Assembly (NCBI RefSeq): GCF_900107285.1 | Contig: NZ_FNPK01000003.1 | Span: forward strand, 62,001-126,000 | DNA length: 64,000 nt | Reading direction: 5' to 3' | Source of the DNA: Acinetobacter kyonggiensis | GTDB taxonomy: Bacteria > Pseudomonadota > Gammaproteobacteria > Pseudomonadales > Moraxellaceae | In this document: positions 36,118 through 45,837 of the stretch, one piece after another | How positions within the stretch are numbered: position 1 is the stretch's first letter | Layout of the letters: the number at the start of each line of letters is the position of its first letter | Notes under the pieces: generated by a model | What the model was told of the DNA's origin: nothing | What the model saw: only the letters and a program-made list of their open reading frames with translations | The model's database searches: none | Program-made: the position numbers and the translations under genes

Positions 36118-36342
36118 ATGCTAGTTGCCACTAAAATGCCAATAAAATTCGAATGTACAAACTGTAATAAAATTTATATGCATCCATATCGAATAGATGC
36201 TCTTGCTTTTTATCCTGACTGCCCTGATTGCAAAAAGGCGGGTTTGCTTCTAGGCACCGCCGAAATCACAGATCTCATTAAATACCCAAGTACTTTCGCA
36301 AAAAATTTACTTAAACAGATATCGCATAAGCTAAACAAATAA
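36118..36342 (+). CDS. Small zinc-ribbon protein (74 residues)
   Basis: Not recognised beyond its zinc ribbon: two CxxC knuckles, FECTNCNKIY and YPDCPDCKKAG, spaced by about 19 residues, followed by a basic C-terminal helix (FAKNLLKQISHKLNK). It may bind nucleic acid or another protein. The ATG at 36118 or 36136 (MPIKFEC) could start it. Its last 32 bp overlap the 3' end of the converging DMT transporter gene, an unusual tail-to-tail overlap. Confidence 0.6.
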   Translation: MLVATKMPIKFECTNCNKIYMHPYRIDALAFYPDCPDCKKAGLLLGTAEITDLIKYPSTFAKNLLKQISHKLNK

Positions 36343-37174
36343 CACTGGCTAAACCCAACGCCAAACCTAATGCAGTCATTGGTGTTAATTTTTCCTTAAA
36401 GATGATTAAACCACTGAATGCACCCAATACCACCACAAGAATATTCATACCTGCAAAGACAATTGCAGGTGTGTCTTTCAAGAGCATATGTGCTTTAACG
36501 TAAAGTGCAATATTGGCAAAATTTAACAGACCCAATCCCATTCCAGCCAGTATATTTTTTCTGTTACCAACAGTCTTGGTGGTCATGGCAATATAAGCCA
36601 ATGACAAAATAAAAGCACAAATAAACATTAAATTCAGTGCAACGGCAAACTGAACCCCTAATCCAGTCGTATACTTCAACAAAACATCAATGAAAGCATA
36701 GCCAAACCAGACCAATGCAAGATACAGCATGGCTTGCTTTGTCGATGACTGCCCTGTCTTGTCTTGCTGATGGGAAAATAAAAGACTTAATACAGCTAAA
36801 ACCCCTAAAACAATACCGATTATTTTTAGCGTATTGAACTGTTCCTGAAAAATAAAAAATGCAGCCAATAAAGACAAGACCACGGATAAACGCTGGGCAA
36901 TTTCAGTTTTCACAATACCTGCATATTGCAAAGACTTCGCTAAACATAAAAAAACACTCGGCAGCAAAATACCCAAAGCAATAATTAGCCACCACGGCGT
37001 ATTGATGATTGAAACATGCTGTAAATCTGGCTTAAACCAGAGAAAGCACAATACACTTGCAGAAGCGTAGTTCCATACAATCATGTGTAATGCATCAAAA
37101 CCTTGCGCTTTAGCGAGCTTTAAAAGAATTGAGACAATGACGCTACAGCATGCTGCTGCCAATATAAGTTCCAT
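36311..37174 (-). CDS. EamA/DMT-family transporter
   Basis: A 287-residue membrane protein with about ten transmembrane helices in two repeated halves, the drug/metabolite transporter (EamA) fold. Blocks such as QYAGIVKTEIAQRLSVVLSLLAAFFIFQEQF (first half) and AGMNILVVVLGAFSGLIIFKEKLTPMTALGLALGLASVICL (second half) are the typical last two helices of each repeat. The substrate is unknown. It stands upstream of nothing obvious; the fbaA gene precedes it on the same strand across a terminator. Confidence 0.88.
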   Translation of the reverse strand: MELILAAACCSVIVSILLKLAKAQGFDALHMIVWNYASASVLCFLWFKPDLQHVSIINTPWWLIIALGILLPSVFLCLAKSLQYAGIVKTEIAQRLSVVLSLLAAFFIFQEQFNTLKIIGIVLGVLAVLSLLFSHQQDKTGQSSTKQAMLYLALVWFGYAFIDVLLKYTTGLGVQFAVALNLMFICAFILSLAYIAMTTKTVGNRKNILAGMGLGLLNFANIALYVKAHMLLKDTPAIVFAGMNILVVVLGAFSGLIIFKEKLTPMTALGLALGLASVICLAYAISV

Positions 37175-37220
37175 CTTTTGCCTTATTTTGCTTATTTATA
37201 ATGGTTGAGGGTTAAATACA

Positions 37221-37250
37221 AAAAAGCCCACAATAAATGTGGGCTTTTGA
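37221..37250 (-). terminator. Terminator of fbaA
   Basis: Perfect 11-bp arms AAAAGCCCACA and TGTGGGCTTTT around ATAAA, with T on the reverse strand. Confidence 0.92.
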
Positions 37251-37270
37251 TTATAGATAATCTTTAGTGA

Positions 37271-38308
37271 TTATTTATAACGATTGACCATTTTCTCTAA
37301 AGAAATTGGACGAATCTTGTCTGCATGACCTGCTGTACCAAATGCAGTATAACGATCTACACAAATTTGTTTCATTGCAACAACAGTTTCAGCAAAGAAT
37401 TTACGTGGATCGAATTCGCTTGGTTTTTCAGCCATCATACGGCGCATTGCACCCGTAGAAGCCAAACGTAAGTCAGTGTCGATATTAATTTTACGCACAC
37501 CGTGTTTGATTGCTTCAACCAATTGCTCTACAGGAACACCATAAGTTTCTTTGATGTCACCGCCAAATTCATTGATCACAGCCAACCATTCTTGTGGCAC
37601 AGAGCTTGAACCGTGCATTACAAGATGTGTATTTGGCAATGCCGCATGAATTTCTTTAATACGGTCAATGGCTAAAATATCACCTGTAGGTGGACGGGTG
37701 AATTTGTACGCACCATGTGAAGTACCTACTGCAATTGCCAAAGCATCTACATTGGTATCTGCAACAAATTGAGTTGCTTCTTCAACTGAAGTTAATAGCT
37801 GTGAATGGTCAAGTACGCCTTCTGCGCCTACACCATCTTCTTCACCAGCCATACCAGTTTCAAGGCTACCCAAGCAGCCAATCTCACCTTCAACTGAAAC
37901 GCCACATGCATGAGCCATCGCAACAGTGCGACGAGTTACATCTACGTTATATTCGTATGAAGTTGGTGTTTTACCATCTGCACCGAGTGAACCGTCCATC
38001 ATCACTGATGAAAAGCCCAATTGGATAGAACGCTGACATACATCAGGATCTGTACCATGGTCTTGATGCATCACCACTGGAATATGCGGCCATTCTTCAA
38101 TTGCAGCCAAAATTAAATGACGTAAGAACGGAGCGCCTGCATATTTACGAGCACCCGCAGATGCTTGAACAATAACAGGTGAATTCGTTTCATCTGCGGC
38201 TAACATAATTGCGCGCATTTGTTCTAAATTGTTTACGTTAAATGCTGGTACGCCGTAGTTGTGTTCACCGGCGTGATCCAAGAGCTGGCGCAATGAAATA
38301 AGAGCCAT
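37271..38308 (-). CDS. fbaA: Class II fructose-bisphosphate aldolase
   Basis: A 345-residue zinc aldolase that splits or forms fructose-1,6-bisphosphate. Zinc ligands and active-site blocks are visible: [58 protein letters not shown] and [13 protein letters not shown]. The Calvin-cycle type (long) class II form. It is downstream of pgk and a small lipoprotein gene, the glycolytic pair typical of proteobacteria, but terminators separate the three. Confidence 0.96.
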   Translation of the reverse strand: MALISLRQLLDHAGEHNYGVPAFNVNNLEQMRAIMLAADETNSPVIVQASAGARKYAGAPFLRHLILAAIEEWPHIPVVMHQDHGTDPDVCQRSIQLGFSSVMMDGSLGADGKTPTSYEYNVDVTRRTVAMAHACGVSVEGEIGCLGSLETGMAGEEDGVGAEGVLDHSQLLTSVEEATQFVADTNVDALAIAVGTSHGAYKFTRPPTGDILAIDRIKEIHAALPNTHLVMHGSSSVPQEWLAVINEFGGDIKETYGVPVEQLVEAIKHGVRKINIDTDLRLASTGAMRRMMAEKPSEFDPRKFFAETVVAMKQICVDRYTAFGTAGHADKIRPISLEKMVNRYK

Positions 38309-38384
38309 AATGTCCTCCCAGGTAATGCCCCATATTCTACATGCTGATTGCTTTCAATTCAGCAAGAAAAAACACTATTTCAAA

Positions 38385-38414
38385 AAAAGTCCCTGCAAAT
38401 GCAGGGACTTTTAA
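38385..38414 (-). terminator. Terminator of the small lipoprotein gene
   Basis: Arms AAAAGTCCCTGC and GCAGGGACTTTT around AAAT, with a run of T on the reverse strand. Confidence 0.92.
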
Positions 38415-38430
38415 ATAAAAAATGACAAAC

Positions 38431-38703
38431 TTAATGCGTTGTTGCGTTCGAAGCCGCTTCTTCAACCACAGGGGTCTCTGCATCTGCATCGACATTCGAG
38501 ACTGCCGCCGGTATATCTGTATTTTTTTCATCCAAAACAGGTTGATCAATTGAATCAATGACTGCTTGCTGTTCTGGTGTGACTTTTTCTTCTACTGCTA
38601 CAGTTTCAGCTGTCTCATTTTTAGGGGCTTCATCTTTCTTCGCACAAGCAGTTAAAGCTAAAGGTGCAATCAGTAATGCTGCAAGTGTTAGTTTTAAGTT
38701 CAT
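38431..38703 (-). CDS. Small acidic lipoprotein
   Basis: A 90-residue predicted lipoprotein. The signal peptide (MNLKLTLAALLIAPLALTAC) ends in a lipobox LTAC with the acylated cysteine at residue 20; AKKDE after it suggests outer-membrane sorting by ordinary Lol rules. The remainder is disordered and rich in Glu, Asp, Ala, Val and Thr (TAETVAVEEKVTPEQQ...DADAETPVVEEAASNATTH), with no fold or catalytic motif. Function unknown. It lies between pgk and fbaA with its own terminator. Confidence 0.8.
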   Translation of the reverse strand: MNLKLTLAALLIAPLALTACAKKDEAPKNETAETVAVEEKVTPEQQAVIDSIDQPVLDEKNTDIPAAVSNVDADAETPVVEEAASNATTH

Positions 38704-38789
38704 CCGATTTTCCTACCGCGGGAGATTTAATGAACATGATTTTATTGCAGTTATATTTCATTTTAATGACGAAAAAATGAATCAAAAAC

Positions 38790-38820
38790 AAAAAAGGCTG
38801 ATCATGAGATCAACCTTTTC
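38790..38820 (-). terminator. Terminator of pgk
   Basis: Arms AAAAGGCTGATC and GATCAACCTTTT (one mismatch) around ATGA, with T-run on the reverse strand. Confidence 0.85.
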
Positions 38821-38850
38821 ATCAAACAGTCATCCTGACATTGCTGTCAA

Positions 38851-40038
38851 TTATGCACGTTCAAGTAATACTGCAACGGCTGGAAGTGTTTTACCTTCCA
38901 CAAATTCAAGGAAAGCACCGCCACCTGTAGAGATATAACCAATTCTATCCGCCACGGCATATTTGTCGATTGCAGCTAAAGTATCACCACCACCTGCGAT
39001 AGAAAAACCTGCCGAGTCAGCAATGGCTAAAGACAATGCTTTAGTCCCTTCACCGAATTGATCAACCTCAAATACACCAACTGGGCCATTCCAAAGAATT
39101 GTTTTTGACGTTTTGATCATTTCAGCAAATGCTTTTGCTGTTTCTGGGCCAACGTCTAAAATCATATCGTTGTCAGTCACATCGGCAACGTTCTTAACGA
39201 CGGCGGTTGCGTTTGCCAATGAACCCAAGAAATCAGCAAAGTCAATTTCAGCTGCATCTGCAACCACAACATCAGTTGGTAACGGTACTGAAACTTTTGC
39301 CGCAATCGCTTTAGCTGTATCAATCAAATCTGTTTCACACAGTGATTTACCCACGTTGTAACCAGCCGCAGCAAGGAAGGTATTGGCAATACCACCACCA
39401 ACAATAATTTGATCACAAATTGTAGAAAGCGAAGTCAGTACATCAAGTTTAGTTGAAACTTTAGAACCGGCAACAATGGCAACCATTGGAGACTCAGGTG
39501 TTTTAAGCGCACGACCAAGTGCGTCTAATTCAGCAGCAAGTAAAGGCCCTGCTGCTGCAACTGGCGCTAAACGAGCCACACCTTCAGTTGAAGCTTCTGC
39601 ACGATGTGCTGTACCAAAAGCGTCCATAACAAACACATCACAAAGTGCTGCATATTTTTGTGCCAGTTCAGGGTTATTTTTCTTTTCACCATGATTGAAA
39701 CGCACATTTTCAAGCAATACAACTTGACCCGCTGCAACGTCAACACCCGCTAAATAATCTGTCAATAATTGCACGTCCTGACCCAAAGCTTGAGTCAAAT
39801 AAGCAGCAACTGGGGCTAAAGACTGTTCTGGTTTAGCTTCACCTTCAACGGGACGACCAAGGTGAGAACAAACCATTACCGCAGCGCCTTTTTCAATCGC
39901 TGCTTTAATAGTAGGAAGTGCAGCGCGTAGACGTGCATCACTTGTAATCTCACCATTTTTGACAGGCACGTTTAAATCTTCACGAATAAGAACGCGTTTA
40001 CCTGTTAAATCGAGGTCAGTCATACGCTGAAAATTCAT
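38851..40038 (-). CDS. pgk: Phosphoglycerate kinase
   Basis: A 395-residue glycolytic and gluconeogenic kinase. The N-terminal signature [31 protein letters not shown], the substrate block SHLGRPVEG, the hinge region [16 protein letters not shown] and the C-terminal nucleotide site [36 protein letters not shown] sequence are intact. An ATG five codons in (MTDLDLTGK) is an alternative start. First gene of the pgk - lipoprotein - fbaA run. Confidence 0.97.
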   Translation of the reverse strand: MNFQRMTDLDLTGKRVLIREDLNVPVKNGEITSDARLRAALPTIKAAIEKGAAVMVCSHLGRPVEGEAKPEQSLAPVAAYLTQALGQDVQLLTDYLAGVDVAAGQVVLLENVRFNHGEKKNNPELAQKYAALCDVFVMDAFGTAHRAEASTEGVARLAPVAAAGPLLAAELDALGRALKTPESPMVAIVAGSKVSTKLDVLTSLSTICDQIIVGGGIANTFLAAAGYNVGKSLCETDLIDTAKAIAAKVSVPLPTDVVVADAAEIDFADFLGSLANATAVVKNVADVTDNDMILDVGPETAKAFAEMIKTSKTILWNGPVGVFEVDQFGEGTKALSLAIADSAGFSIAGGGDTLAAIDKYAVADRIGYISTGGGAFLEFVEGKTLPAVAVLLERA

Positions 40039-40178
40039 GTATAGCTCTCTTGATAGATATAAAAATCGCCCGATTTTAAATGATTATGCAGAAAAAGGTT
40101 AGCTTCTTTTGCATAAAAGCTGTCGAAAGACAAAGTTTTGATTATGATAGTCAAAAGTCACATAATGATTCGGAACGC

Positions 40179-40562
40179 ATGTCTATTCATCCAGATCCAA
40201 ATATCAATCGCTTAAATGTTTTAGGCGAACCATTGGCAAGTTGTTGCTACTCTCCTATTACGGGATATTTTCGTAACGGTTTTTGTCATACAGCGACAAT
40301 AGATCTAGGTCAGCATACAATATGTGCACAAATGACCGCTGAGTTTCTTAATTTTTCGCAAAAAGTAGGTAATGACTTGATCACGCCGTTACCAGAAGTC
40401 GATTTTCCGGGTTTAGAACCGGGTGATTTTTGGTGTATTTGTGTGACTCGCTGGGTAGATGCTTACCAAGCTGGTATTGCTCCCCCTATTAAAATTCAAG
40501 CTTGCCATCAAGCTGTGCTCTCTTATGTTCCGCTTGATGTTCTTATGGAATATGCAGTGTAA
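40179..40562 (+). CDS. DUF2237 family protein
   Basis: A 127-residue protein of the DUF2237 family, recognised by NVLGEPLASCCYSPITGYFRNGFCHT, LGQHTICAQMTAEFL, GNDLITPLPEVDFPGLEPGDFWCICVTRW and APPIKIQACHQAVLSYVPLD. Several conserved cysteines and histidines suggest metal binding, but the function is not known. The ATG at 40179 matches the family N-terminus; an in-frame extension to 40080 is rejected. Its stop overlaps the maf start (TAATG), so the two are translationally coupled. Confidence 0.88.
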   Translation: MSIHPDPNINRLNVLGEPLASCCYSPITGYFRNGFCHTATIDLGQHTICAQMTAEFLNFSQKVGNDLITPLPEVDFPGLEPGDFWCICVTRWVDAYQAGIAPPIKIQACHQAVLSYVPLDVLMEYAV

Positions 40563-41155
40563 TGAATACATCTCAAATTATTTTGGCTTCCAGCAGTCAA
40601 ACCCGTAAAGACTTAATGAATCGTCTTCGCATCGATTATCAAAGCATTGTGCCTGATATTGATGAATCTCCACGCGGTGAAAATCATGCTGACCATTTAG
40701 CCAAACGGCTGGCTTTTGAAAAAGCCAAAGTGATTTCAGAACAGCATCCTGAAGCCATCGTCATTGGATCAGATCAAGTGGCATGGCGTGAAGGTGCACC
40801 TGATATTTTTATTGGTAAACCTTTGACTGTTGAAAAGGCCGTCAAACAACTACAAGCCAACTCCGATAAAATCGTTTATTTCAGTACAGCATTAAGTGTA
40901 CAACAACTGGCTACAGGCTTTGAGCAAACACTGGTTGAACACTATAAAGTTAAATTTCGTAAACTCGGACTGGCGGAAATTGAACGCTATATTGAAGTCG
41001 AACAACCTCTCATGTGTGCTGGCAGTTTCAAATGTGAAAGCTTAGGAATCAGCTTATTTGAGCAAATGAGTGGGCAAGATCAAACCACACTCATGGGCAT
41101 GCCAATGATTCAGCTGTGCCATATCCTGCGTCAATTGAATATTTTAGTTCCTTAA
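40562..41155 (+). CDS. Maf-family nucleotide pyrophosphatase (YceF-like)
   Basis: A 197-residue Maf/HAM1-type house-cleaning pyrophosphatase. The N-terminal ILASSSQTRKDLMNRLRI, the metal block VIGSDQVAW and the C-terminal AGSFKCESLGISLFEQMSGQDQTTLMGMP are the family motifs. The IGSDQ and C-terminal form point to the YceF group, which hydrolyses 7-methyl-GTP; this sub-assignment is an inference. Overlaps DUF2237 by one base and is followed 15 bp later by roxA. Confidence 0.9.
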   Translation: MNTSQIILASSSQTRKDLMNRLRIDYQSIVPDIDESPRGENHADHLAKRLAFEKAKVISEQHPEAIVIGSDQVAWREGAPDIFIGKPLTVEKAVKQLQANSDKIVYFSTALSVQQLATGFEQTLVEHYKVKFRKLGLAEIERYIEVEQPLMCAGSFKCESLGISLFEQMSGQDQTTLMGMPMIQLCHILRQLNILVP

Positions 41156-41170
41156 TTTTAGGCTGTATTT

Positions 41171-42340
41171 ATGTCTCAACCTTTAGATATATTAGGCGGA
41201 ATTACCGCTGAACAATTCCTTGCCGAATATTGGCAAAAAAAACCATTACTGGTACGTAATGCACTTCCAGAAATTGCAAAACTGTTAGAACCGAATGATG
41301 TAATGGAACTTGCACTGGATGAAAATATCACTGCACGTTTAATCAAACAGAAAGATAAAGATCCAAACCAATGGTCAGTGAAATCATCGCCTTTAATAAA
41401 AGCCGATTTCCAAAAAATGCCTAAACTTTGGACACTACTGGTTCAAGCTGTTGATCATTACTCTTTTGATTTGGCTGAACTATGGAAAAAATTCCCTTTT
41501 ATTCCACAATGGCGCCGTGATGACATTATGGTGTCCTATGCCCAAAAAGGTGGTTCAGTCGGTAAACATTTCGATTTTTACGATGTGTTTTTAGTGCAAG
41601 GTTACGGTCATCGTCGCTGGCAGTTGGGTCAAATGTGTGATGCAGAAAGCGAATTTGTTGCAGGTCAACCCTTAAAATTACTACCAGAGATGGATGTCAA
41701 TTTTGATGAAGTACTTGCACCAGGTGACTTACTGTATGTCCCACCGAGTTTATCACACTATGGCGTTGCTGAAGATGAATGTCTGACCTACTCCTTTGGC
41801 TTCCGTATGCCAAATGTGGCTGAAATGATGGATCGCGTGAGTGATAAATTTGCTGTTGATCAATTACTTAAAAATCCACTGGCGGACATTATTCGCGACA
41901 AAATCAGCCCAATTGGTCAAATCAGTCCGGCTGAACTTGAGTATTTAAAAGCAGAACTTTTAGCACAATTGCAAAATCCAACCGTGCTTGAAGATGCGCT
42001 CATGAGCCTAATGTCAGAAGCGAAATATCCTGAAAACATTCCAGACGCTGAAGCAATTGGTACGGGTGATTTAGAGGAAGCACTTGATTTAGGCTATTCA
42101 CTCATCCTTGAACCAGCATCGCGTCTACTCTACACCGAAGACGAAGATCAATTGCTGTTCTGGGCCAATGGTGAAGGTATTTGTATTTCAGATGCATTTG
42201 CACCCGTTCTAAAACAAATTGCTGACGGCAATCCAATATTACTCGATGAAAAACTTGATGATCCAGATATGCTAGAAGACATCGTAAACTTGTTAAATGA
42301 GTCGATTCTGATGCTATTACCTGCGGCAGACCAAGAATAA
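41171..42340 (+). CDS. roxA: Ribosomal protein uL16 arginine hydroxylase (JmjC/cupin)
   Basis: A 389-residue 2-oxoglutarate/Fe(II) oxygenase of the YcfD/RoxA family that hydroxylates an arginine of ribosomal protein uL16. The N-terminal GGITAEQFLAEYWQKKPLLVRNA, the iron ligands in VGKHFDFYDVFLVQGYGHRRWQLGQ (H-x-D) and the distal His in PPSLSHYGVAEDE are visible; the C-terminal dimerisation and winged-helix part is present. Length is close to E. coli YcfD. Last gene of the DUF2237-maf-roxA run; a terminator follows. Confidence 0.9.
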   Translation: MSQPLDILGGITAEQFLAEYWQKKPLLVRNALPEIAKLLEPNDVMELALDENITARLIKQKDKDPNQWSVKSSPLIKADFQKMPKLWTLLVQAVDHYSFDLAELWKKFPFIPQWRRDDIMVSYAQKGGSVGKHFDFYDVFLVQGYGHRRWQLGQMCDAESEFVAGQPLKLLPEMDVNFDEVLAPGDLLYVPPSLSHYGVAEDECLTYSFGFRMPNVAEMMDRVSDKFAVDQLLKNPLADIIRDKISPIGQISPAELEYLKAELLAQLQNPTVLEDALMSLMSEAKYPENIPDAEAIGTGDLEEALDLGYSLILEPASRLLYTEDEDQLLFWANGEGICISDAFAPVLKQIADGNPILLDEKLDDPDMLEDIVNLLNESILMLLPAADQE

Positions 42341-42348
42341 ACACAAAA

Positions 42349-42378
42349 ATAAGGGGAAATTAGATTTCCCCTTTTTAT
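42349..42378. terminator. Terminator after roxA
   Basis: Arms AAGGGGAAAT and ATTTCCCCTT around TAG, then T-run. It may also serve the converging gene at 42398. Confidence 0.92.
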
Positions 42379-42397
42379 ACTCTAGAATAATTAAAGT

Positions 42398-42877
42398 TTA
42401 TTTTTTAGAAAAATCAAAAGCAAAATAACTTACAATTTTTAATTTTTTACCAATTCTATAATGGGATGTTGCTAAATAAATATGGGGATCTATCTGCACT
42501 ATTTCATCATGATAACGTCTAACCCAATTTGGATTAACAGATAAATCATGATTAATAATTAAAACATCCTGATCACTAAAAAGTGATTTTCCGATATGGG
42601 CATTAAATTGATACCTTTGAGTTTCTATTTTTCCAATTCCTAATCGATTAAGACCAGTTAACTCTCCCGTAGCTAAAATATTGAATACTTTACCTCGCCA
42701 AAGGTTTAAACGCTCAAACCAAGCGGGTTTAATCACAATACCTTTTGCACTACCATTTAAAGATTCAAGCTTGGGACATCTGCCTGTTTTAAATAGCTGA
42801 TTCAACTCTTTAATATTAAAACGTTTTAAATCATTAAGTTCCTGAATATTGGTATGTAATTTTAGATTATTATTCAT
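42398..42877 (-). CDS. Conserved hypothetical protein (159 residues)
   Basis: I do not have a name for this family. The pattern GRCPKLESLNGSAKGIVIKPAWFERLNLWRGKVFN, then a beta-rich region (IETQRYQFNAHIGKSLFSDQDVLIINHDLSVNPNWVRRYHDEIVQIDPHIYLATSHYRI) and a final strand (KLKIVSYFAFDF), resembles a widespread lipocalin-like group of bacterial proteins with an LxGxxxG and WRGKxF start and a late DEIxxIxPxxYLGxxxxR block. No signal peptide. Function unknown. Convergent with roxA. Confidence 0.65.
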   Translation of the reverse strand: MNNNLKLHTNIQELNDLKRFNIKELNQLFKTGRCPKLESLNGSAKGIVIKPAWFERLNLWRGKVFNILATGELTGLNRLGIGKIETQRYQFNAHIGKSLFSDQDVLIINHDLSVNPNWVRRYHDEIVQIDPHIYLATSHYRIGKKLKIVSYFAFDFSKK

Positions 42878-43041
42878 TATTTCCCTTCGCCCCCTAGCCA
42901 GCGTATTTACTTTTTAAAATCTAGAATTATATTTTTTCTTTTACATAAAGCACTGAATAGCCCATATTTTAAAGGCTATGAATTATTTTATTTTTCCAAT
43001 CATACCCCATATGTCGCAAGGTTAATTTCAGCAACCTGAAA

Positions 43042-44922
43042 TCATTTAAGCTGAACAATCGCTTGTATTATGGTACATCCAGTAACAGACGACAATTTAA
43101 GCCCAGCATTGATTCGCTCTAAACGCATTTTCATACTGCGCATACCAATACTTAACCCTTGTTGTTCCACACAATTAGTATCAAAACCCACGCCATCATC
43201 TTGCACAAGCAAACTTAACTGATTTTCTAGAAGATAAACCATCGATACTGTTACATTTTTTGCCTGACTATGCTTAATAATATTGGTTAAACTTTCCTCT
43301 AACACACGAATCAAGGTTAAACATTGCAAAGCCGTGGGAACTGCTTGCCACTCACGAGGAAAAGTCCATTTAGATGAGATCTCTAGTTCATCCATCAGCT
43401 GACTAAAACGGTGTCTTACTGGAGCAACCCACATAATTGGACTGACTGGAATCTTATTATCTACAGATGATCCACTATCAATAATTTGCCTTAAATCATC
43501 TCTGAGTAATTTAAGCATCGATAAAAATTGCTTATTTGGAATATTGTGTGCGCTTTGATCGACTAAAATCATGGAACGAACCAATGAAGAACCTAATCCA
43601 TCATGTAGATCATGTGATAAGCGTATTCTTTCTTGTAACCTTACATTTTCAATTTCCAACTGATGTTTTTCATTTAAGCTTGAACTTAAATCATCACTTA
43701 CTTGCTTAACCTTAACTTCTAATTCTGCATTAAATGCTTCTACTTTTTTTATATTGCGAACCAACCTCAACCCCAATATCATCACCACAAAGAAAGTAAT
43801 AATCGGGGCACTATACGGCAATAAAGATTGGGTGTTGGACATGGATTCCGATGATAATAATATAATATCCAGTACAGCAAAAATAACGATTCCTGTTAGG
43901 CTAATCGCTAAAAAAACATACTCCATTTTTCTCAATTTAACGGCTTGATAGCTTAAATACAAATAAGTGATAAAAAACAAACTAACATAACTTAAAAATA
44001 TCAGTGGGAAAATAAAACGAACAGCATGCTGTGGCGTTAGAAAGATACCAATGATGGTAAACACAGTCCCTAAAGCAATCGCTCTTTCAATTTTAACAAA
44101 ATGTGTTTGGATAAATCTGAGTAAATAAATACAAAAACTCAAGATATACAAAATAAAAAAAACTAAATTGGCTTGGGTTGCTCTTAAGCTGTTTGAGTAG
44201 GGCCATGTCTCTGTAATAAGCACATTAGAAATAAATAATACCCATAACAATGAACTTAATGCGAACCAGCCAAAGGTCGTTTCTTTGGGTCTTAACAACC
44301 AAATAACAAAACAGATAATGCCAAAAGTGATGGATAAAATAATATTAATTTCAAATAAAGTTCTAGAATTCCATATTTTTTTTTGATGCAGCTGATAATT
44401 TTGTTGCACATTATTAAAGGAAATTTCGCCCAACCCCGCAGATTGAAAAGCATGACCATTTACATAGATCAAAATTTCATTTTGATCAGACCTTAATCCT
44501 GATGCAGGTAAGATCCAATAACGTGGCATGTTCCAACTTTTTGATAACGGTTCTTGCAGGTTTTGGTCTTGCCAAAGTAAATCACCATTTAAAAAAATGG
44601 CACCCGCAGAATTAATATAATCAACTGCAAACGCAATGGGTTCCGCAAGCCTTGTATTCTCTTGGCATAATAATTTCCACTGAATCTTATACCAAGCACT
44701 TCCGCTATAATCTTGCCAATGCTTCGCCCAATTATCTGGTAATTGTACCGACTGCCATCCATACTTAGGTAAAACCAACTGTGAAGGTGTTTTTACGGCA
44801 GAGATAGCGTTTATATGCACTGAGCATTGGCTATTAACACTTTGTTTTATTTCTGCATAACTGATTCTGCTGACTAAACATAGCAAAAAAAGAATAAAAC
44901 AATGTAAAACAGAAGGTTTCAT
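43042..44922 (-). CDS. 7TMR-DISM sensor histidine kinase (NarL-type)
   Basis: A 626-residue membrane sensor kinase. A signal peptide (about residues 1-23, HCFILFLLCLVSRISYA) precedes a periplasmic jelly-roll/carbohydrate-binding-like domain (about 35-180: GWQSVQLPDNWAKHW, INSAGAIFLNGDLLWQ, NEILIYVNGHAFQSAGLG), then seven hydrophobic helices (about 190-390), a coiled-coil linker, a HisKA_3 dimerisation helix with the phospho-acceptor His in RIRLSHDLHDGLGSSL, and a HATPase domain (LTNIIKHSQAKNVTVSM, DDGVGFD, GIGMRSMKMR-type). The ligand is unknown; the domain layout suggests a sugar, carboxylate or cell-wall fragment. It overlaps its response regulator by four bases. Confidence 0.92.
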   Translation of the reverse strand: MKPSVLHCFILFLLCLVSRISYAEIKQSVNSQCSVHINAISAVKTPSQLVLPKYGWQSVQLPDNWAKHWQDYSGSAWYKIQWKLLCQENTRLAEPIAFAVDYINSAGAIFLNGDLLWQDQNLQEPLSKSWNMPRYWILPASGLRSDQNEILIYVNGHAFQSAGLGEISFNNVQQNYQLHQKKIWNSRTLFEINIILSITFGIICFVIWLLRPKETTFGWFALSSLLWVLFISNVLITETWPYSNSLRATQANLVFFILYILSFCIYLLRFIQTHFVKIERAIALGTVFTIIGIFLTPQHAVRFIFPLIFLSYVSLFFITYLYLSYQAVKLRKMEYVFLAISLTGIVIFAVLDIILLSSESMSNTQSLLPYSAPIITFFVVMILGLRLVRNIKKVEAFNAELEVKVKQVSDDLSSSLNEKHQLEIENVRLQERIRLSHDLHDGLGSSLVRSMILVDQSAHNIPNKQFLSMLKLLRDDLRQIIDSGSSVDNKIPVSPIMWVAPVRHRFSQLMDELEISSKWTFPREWQAVPTALQCLTLIRVLEESLTNIIKHSQAKNVTVSMVYLLENQLSLLVQDDGVGFDTNCVEQQGLSIGMRSMKMRLERINAGLKLSSVTGCTIIQAIVQLK

Positions 44923-45602
44923 AAAATCCCTAAGGATCTCGCGGTACTCACAGCCTTCGTTCTTTTCGTGACCGATAATTTTCGATAAATATGTTTAATG
45001 TGACTTTCAACCGTATATTTAGAGACAAACAACTGTTCTGCTATTTCTTTATTGCTCATCCCTTGCGCCACCAAATCAAGGATTTCTGTCTCACGATTGG
45101 TTAAAAGTGCGACTTCAGAATCCGAAGACTTATCACCCTTTGATCTTGTAATGACAGAAGCTGAGATCTGCTTTAAAATTTCTTGTGCAATAAAAGGGTC
45201 TATAGGCGCGCCCCCACGCAAAATACTTCGTATAGATAACAAAACCTCAGCATCATCACGTTCTTTCAAAACATAACCTGTTGCACCCGCCTTAATTGCT
45301 GAAAATAAACTTTCTTGGGTACTCCATGCTGAAATTACTAAAATAAGGGCGCTACTATCTTGCGCACGCAGCTTTTCGATCAATTCGATCCCATTTCCAT
45401 CAGGCAGTCCTAAATCAACCAATGCCAAGGAAATATGCTGCTGTTCGATGTGTAAAAATGCTTCTTTCAGATTCTTAGCAAAAATGAGTCCATCATTGTC
45501 ATAACCCAATTCTGCCAAGATCTTCCTTAATCGTTCTTGAATGAGATCTTCATCCTCAACAATTAAAACAGGTACAGGTAAAATCGTTTCTAATCCTGAC
45601 AC
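44919..45602 (-). CDS. LuxR/NarL-type response regulator
   Basis: A 227-residue two-component regulator: receiver domain with acidic pair (IVEDEDLIQERL), phospho-acceptor Asp in LALVDLGLPDGNGIEL and the conserved Ser/Lys (ISAWST, YVLKERDD); C-terminal LuxR helix-turn-helix (LTNRETEILDLVAQGMSNKEIAEQLFVSKYTVESHIKHIYRKL). It is read first and overlaps the kinase by four bases (ATGA), so they form a two-gene operon. No target genes are adjacent on the same strand. Confidence 0.94.
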   Translation of the reverse strand: MSGLETILPVPVLIVEDEDLIQERLRKILAELGYDNDGLIFAKNLKEAFLHIEQQHISLALVDLGLPDGNGIELIEKLRAQDSSALILVISAWSTQESLFSAIKAGATGYVLKERDDAEVLLSIRSILRGGAPIDPFIAQEILKQISASVITRSKGDKSSDSEVALLTNRETEILDLVAQGMSNKEIAEQLFVSKYTVESHIKHIYRKLSVTKRTKAVSTARSLGIL

Positions 45603-45795
45603 AAACTATCCCCTTTTATGACCACTCAATATAACGACAAATACAATGAAAAGCATATCCCTGAAAGCAAGGAGTTTTACTGACCATTAAAATTATATTG
45701 CAGTCTTTCTAAGCGTTATCATTTCAATTTAGCACGATAAAATAAAAAGTTTGAGGGGGTGAGTCCATGTATTCATAGACCAATCACGCTGTAAA

Positions 45796-45818
45796 GAAAC
45801 AACGAAATACGCTGTTTC
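45796..45818 (-). terminator. Weak terminator after the tandem GST gene
   Basis: Nine pairs, GAAACAACG with CGCTGTTTC (one wobble), loop AAATA, short T-run on the reverse strand, 20 bp after the stop. Confidence 0.55.
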
Positions 45819-45837
45819 CTTATTTCAAACTGATCAT

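Noticed and set aside
43025..43042. A short hairpin (ATTTCAG/CTGAAAT) just after the sensor kinase stop.
   Set aside because: The seven-bp AT-rich stem has no T-run, so it is not called a terminator.
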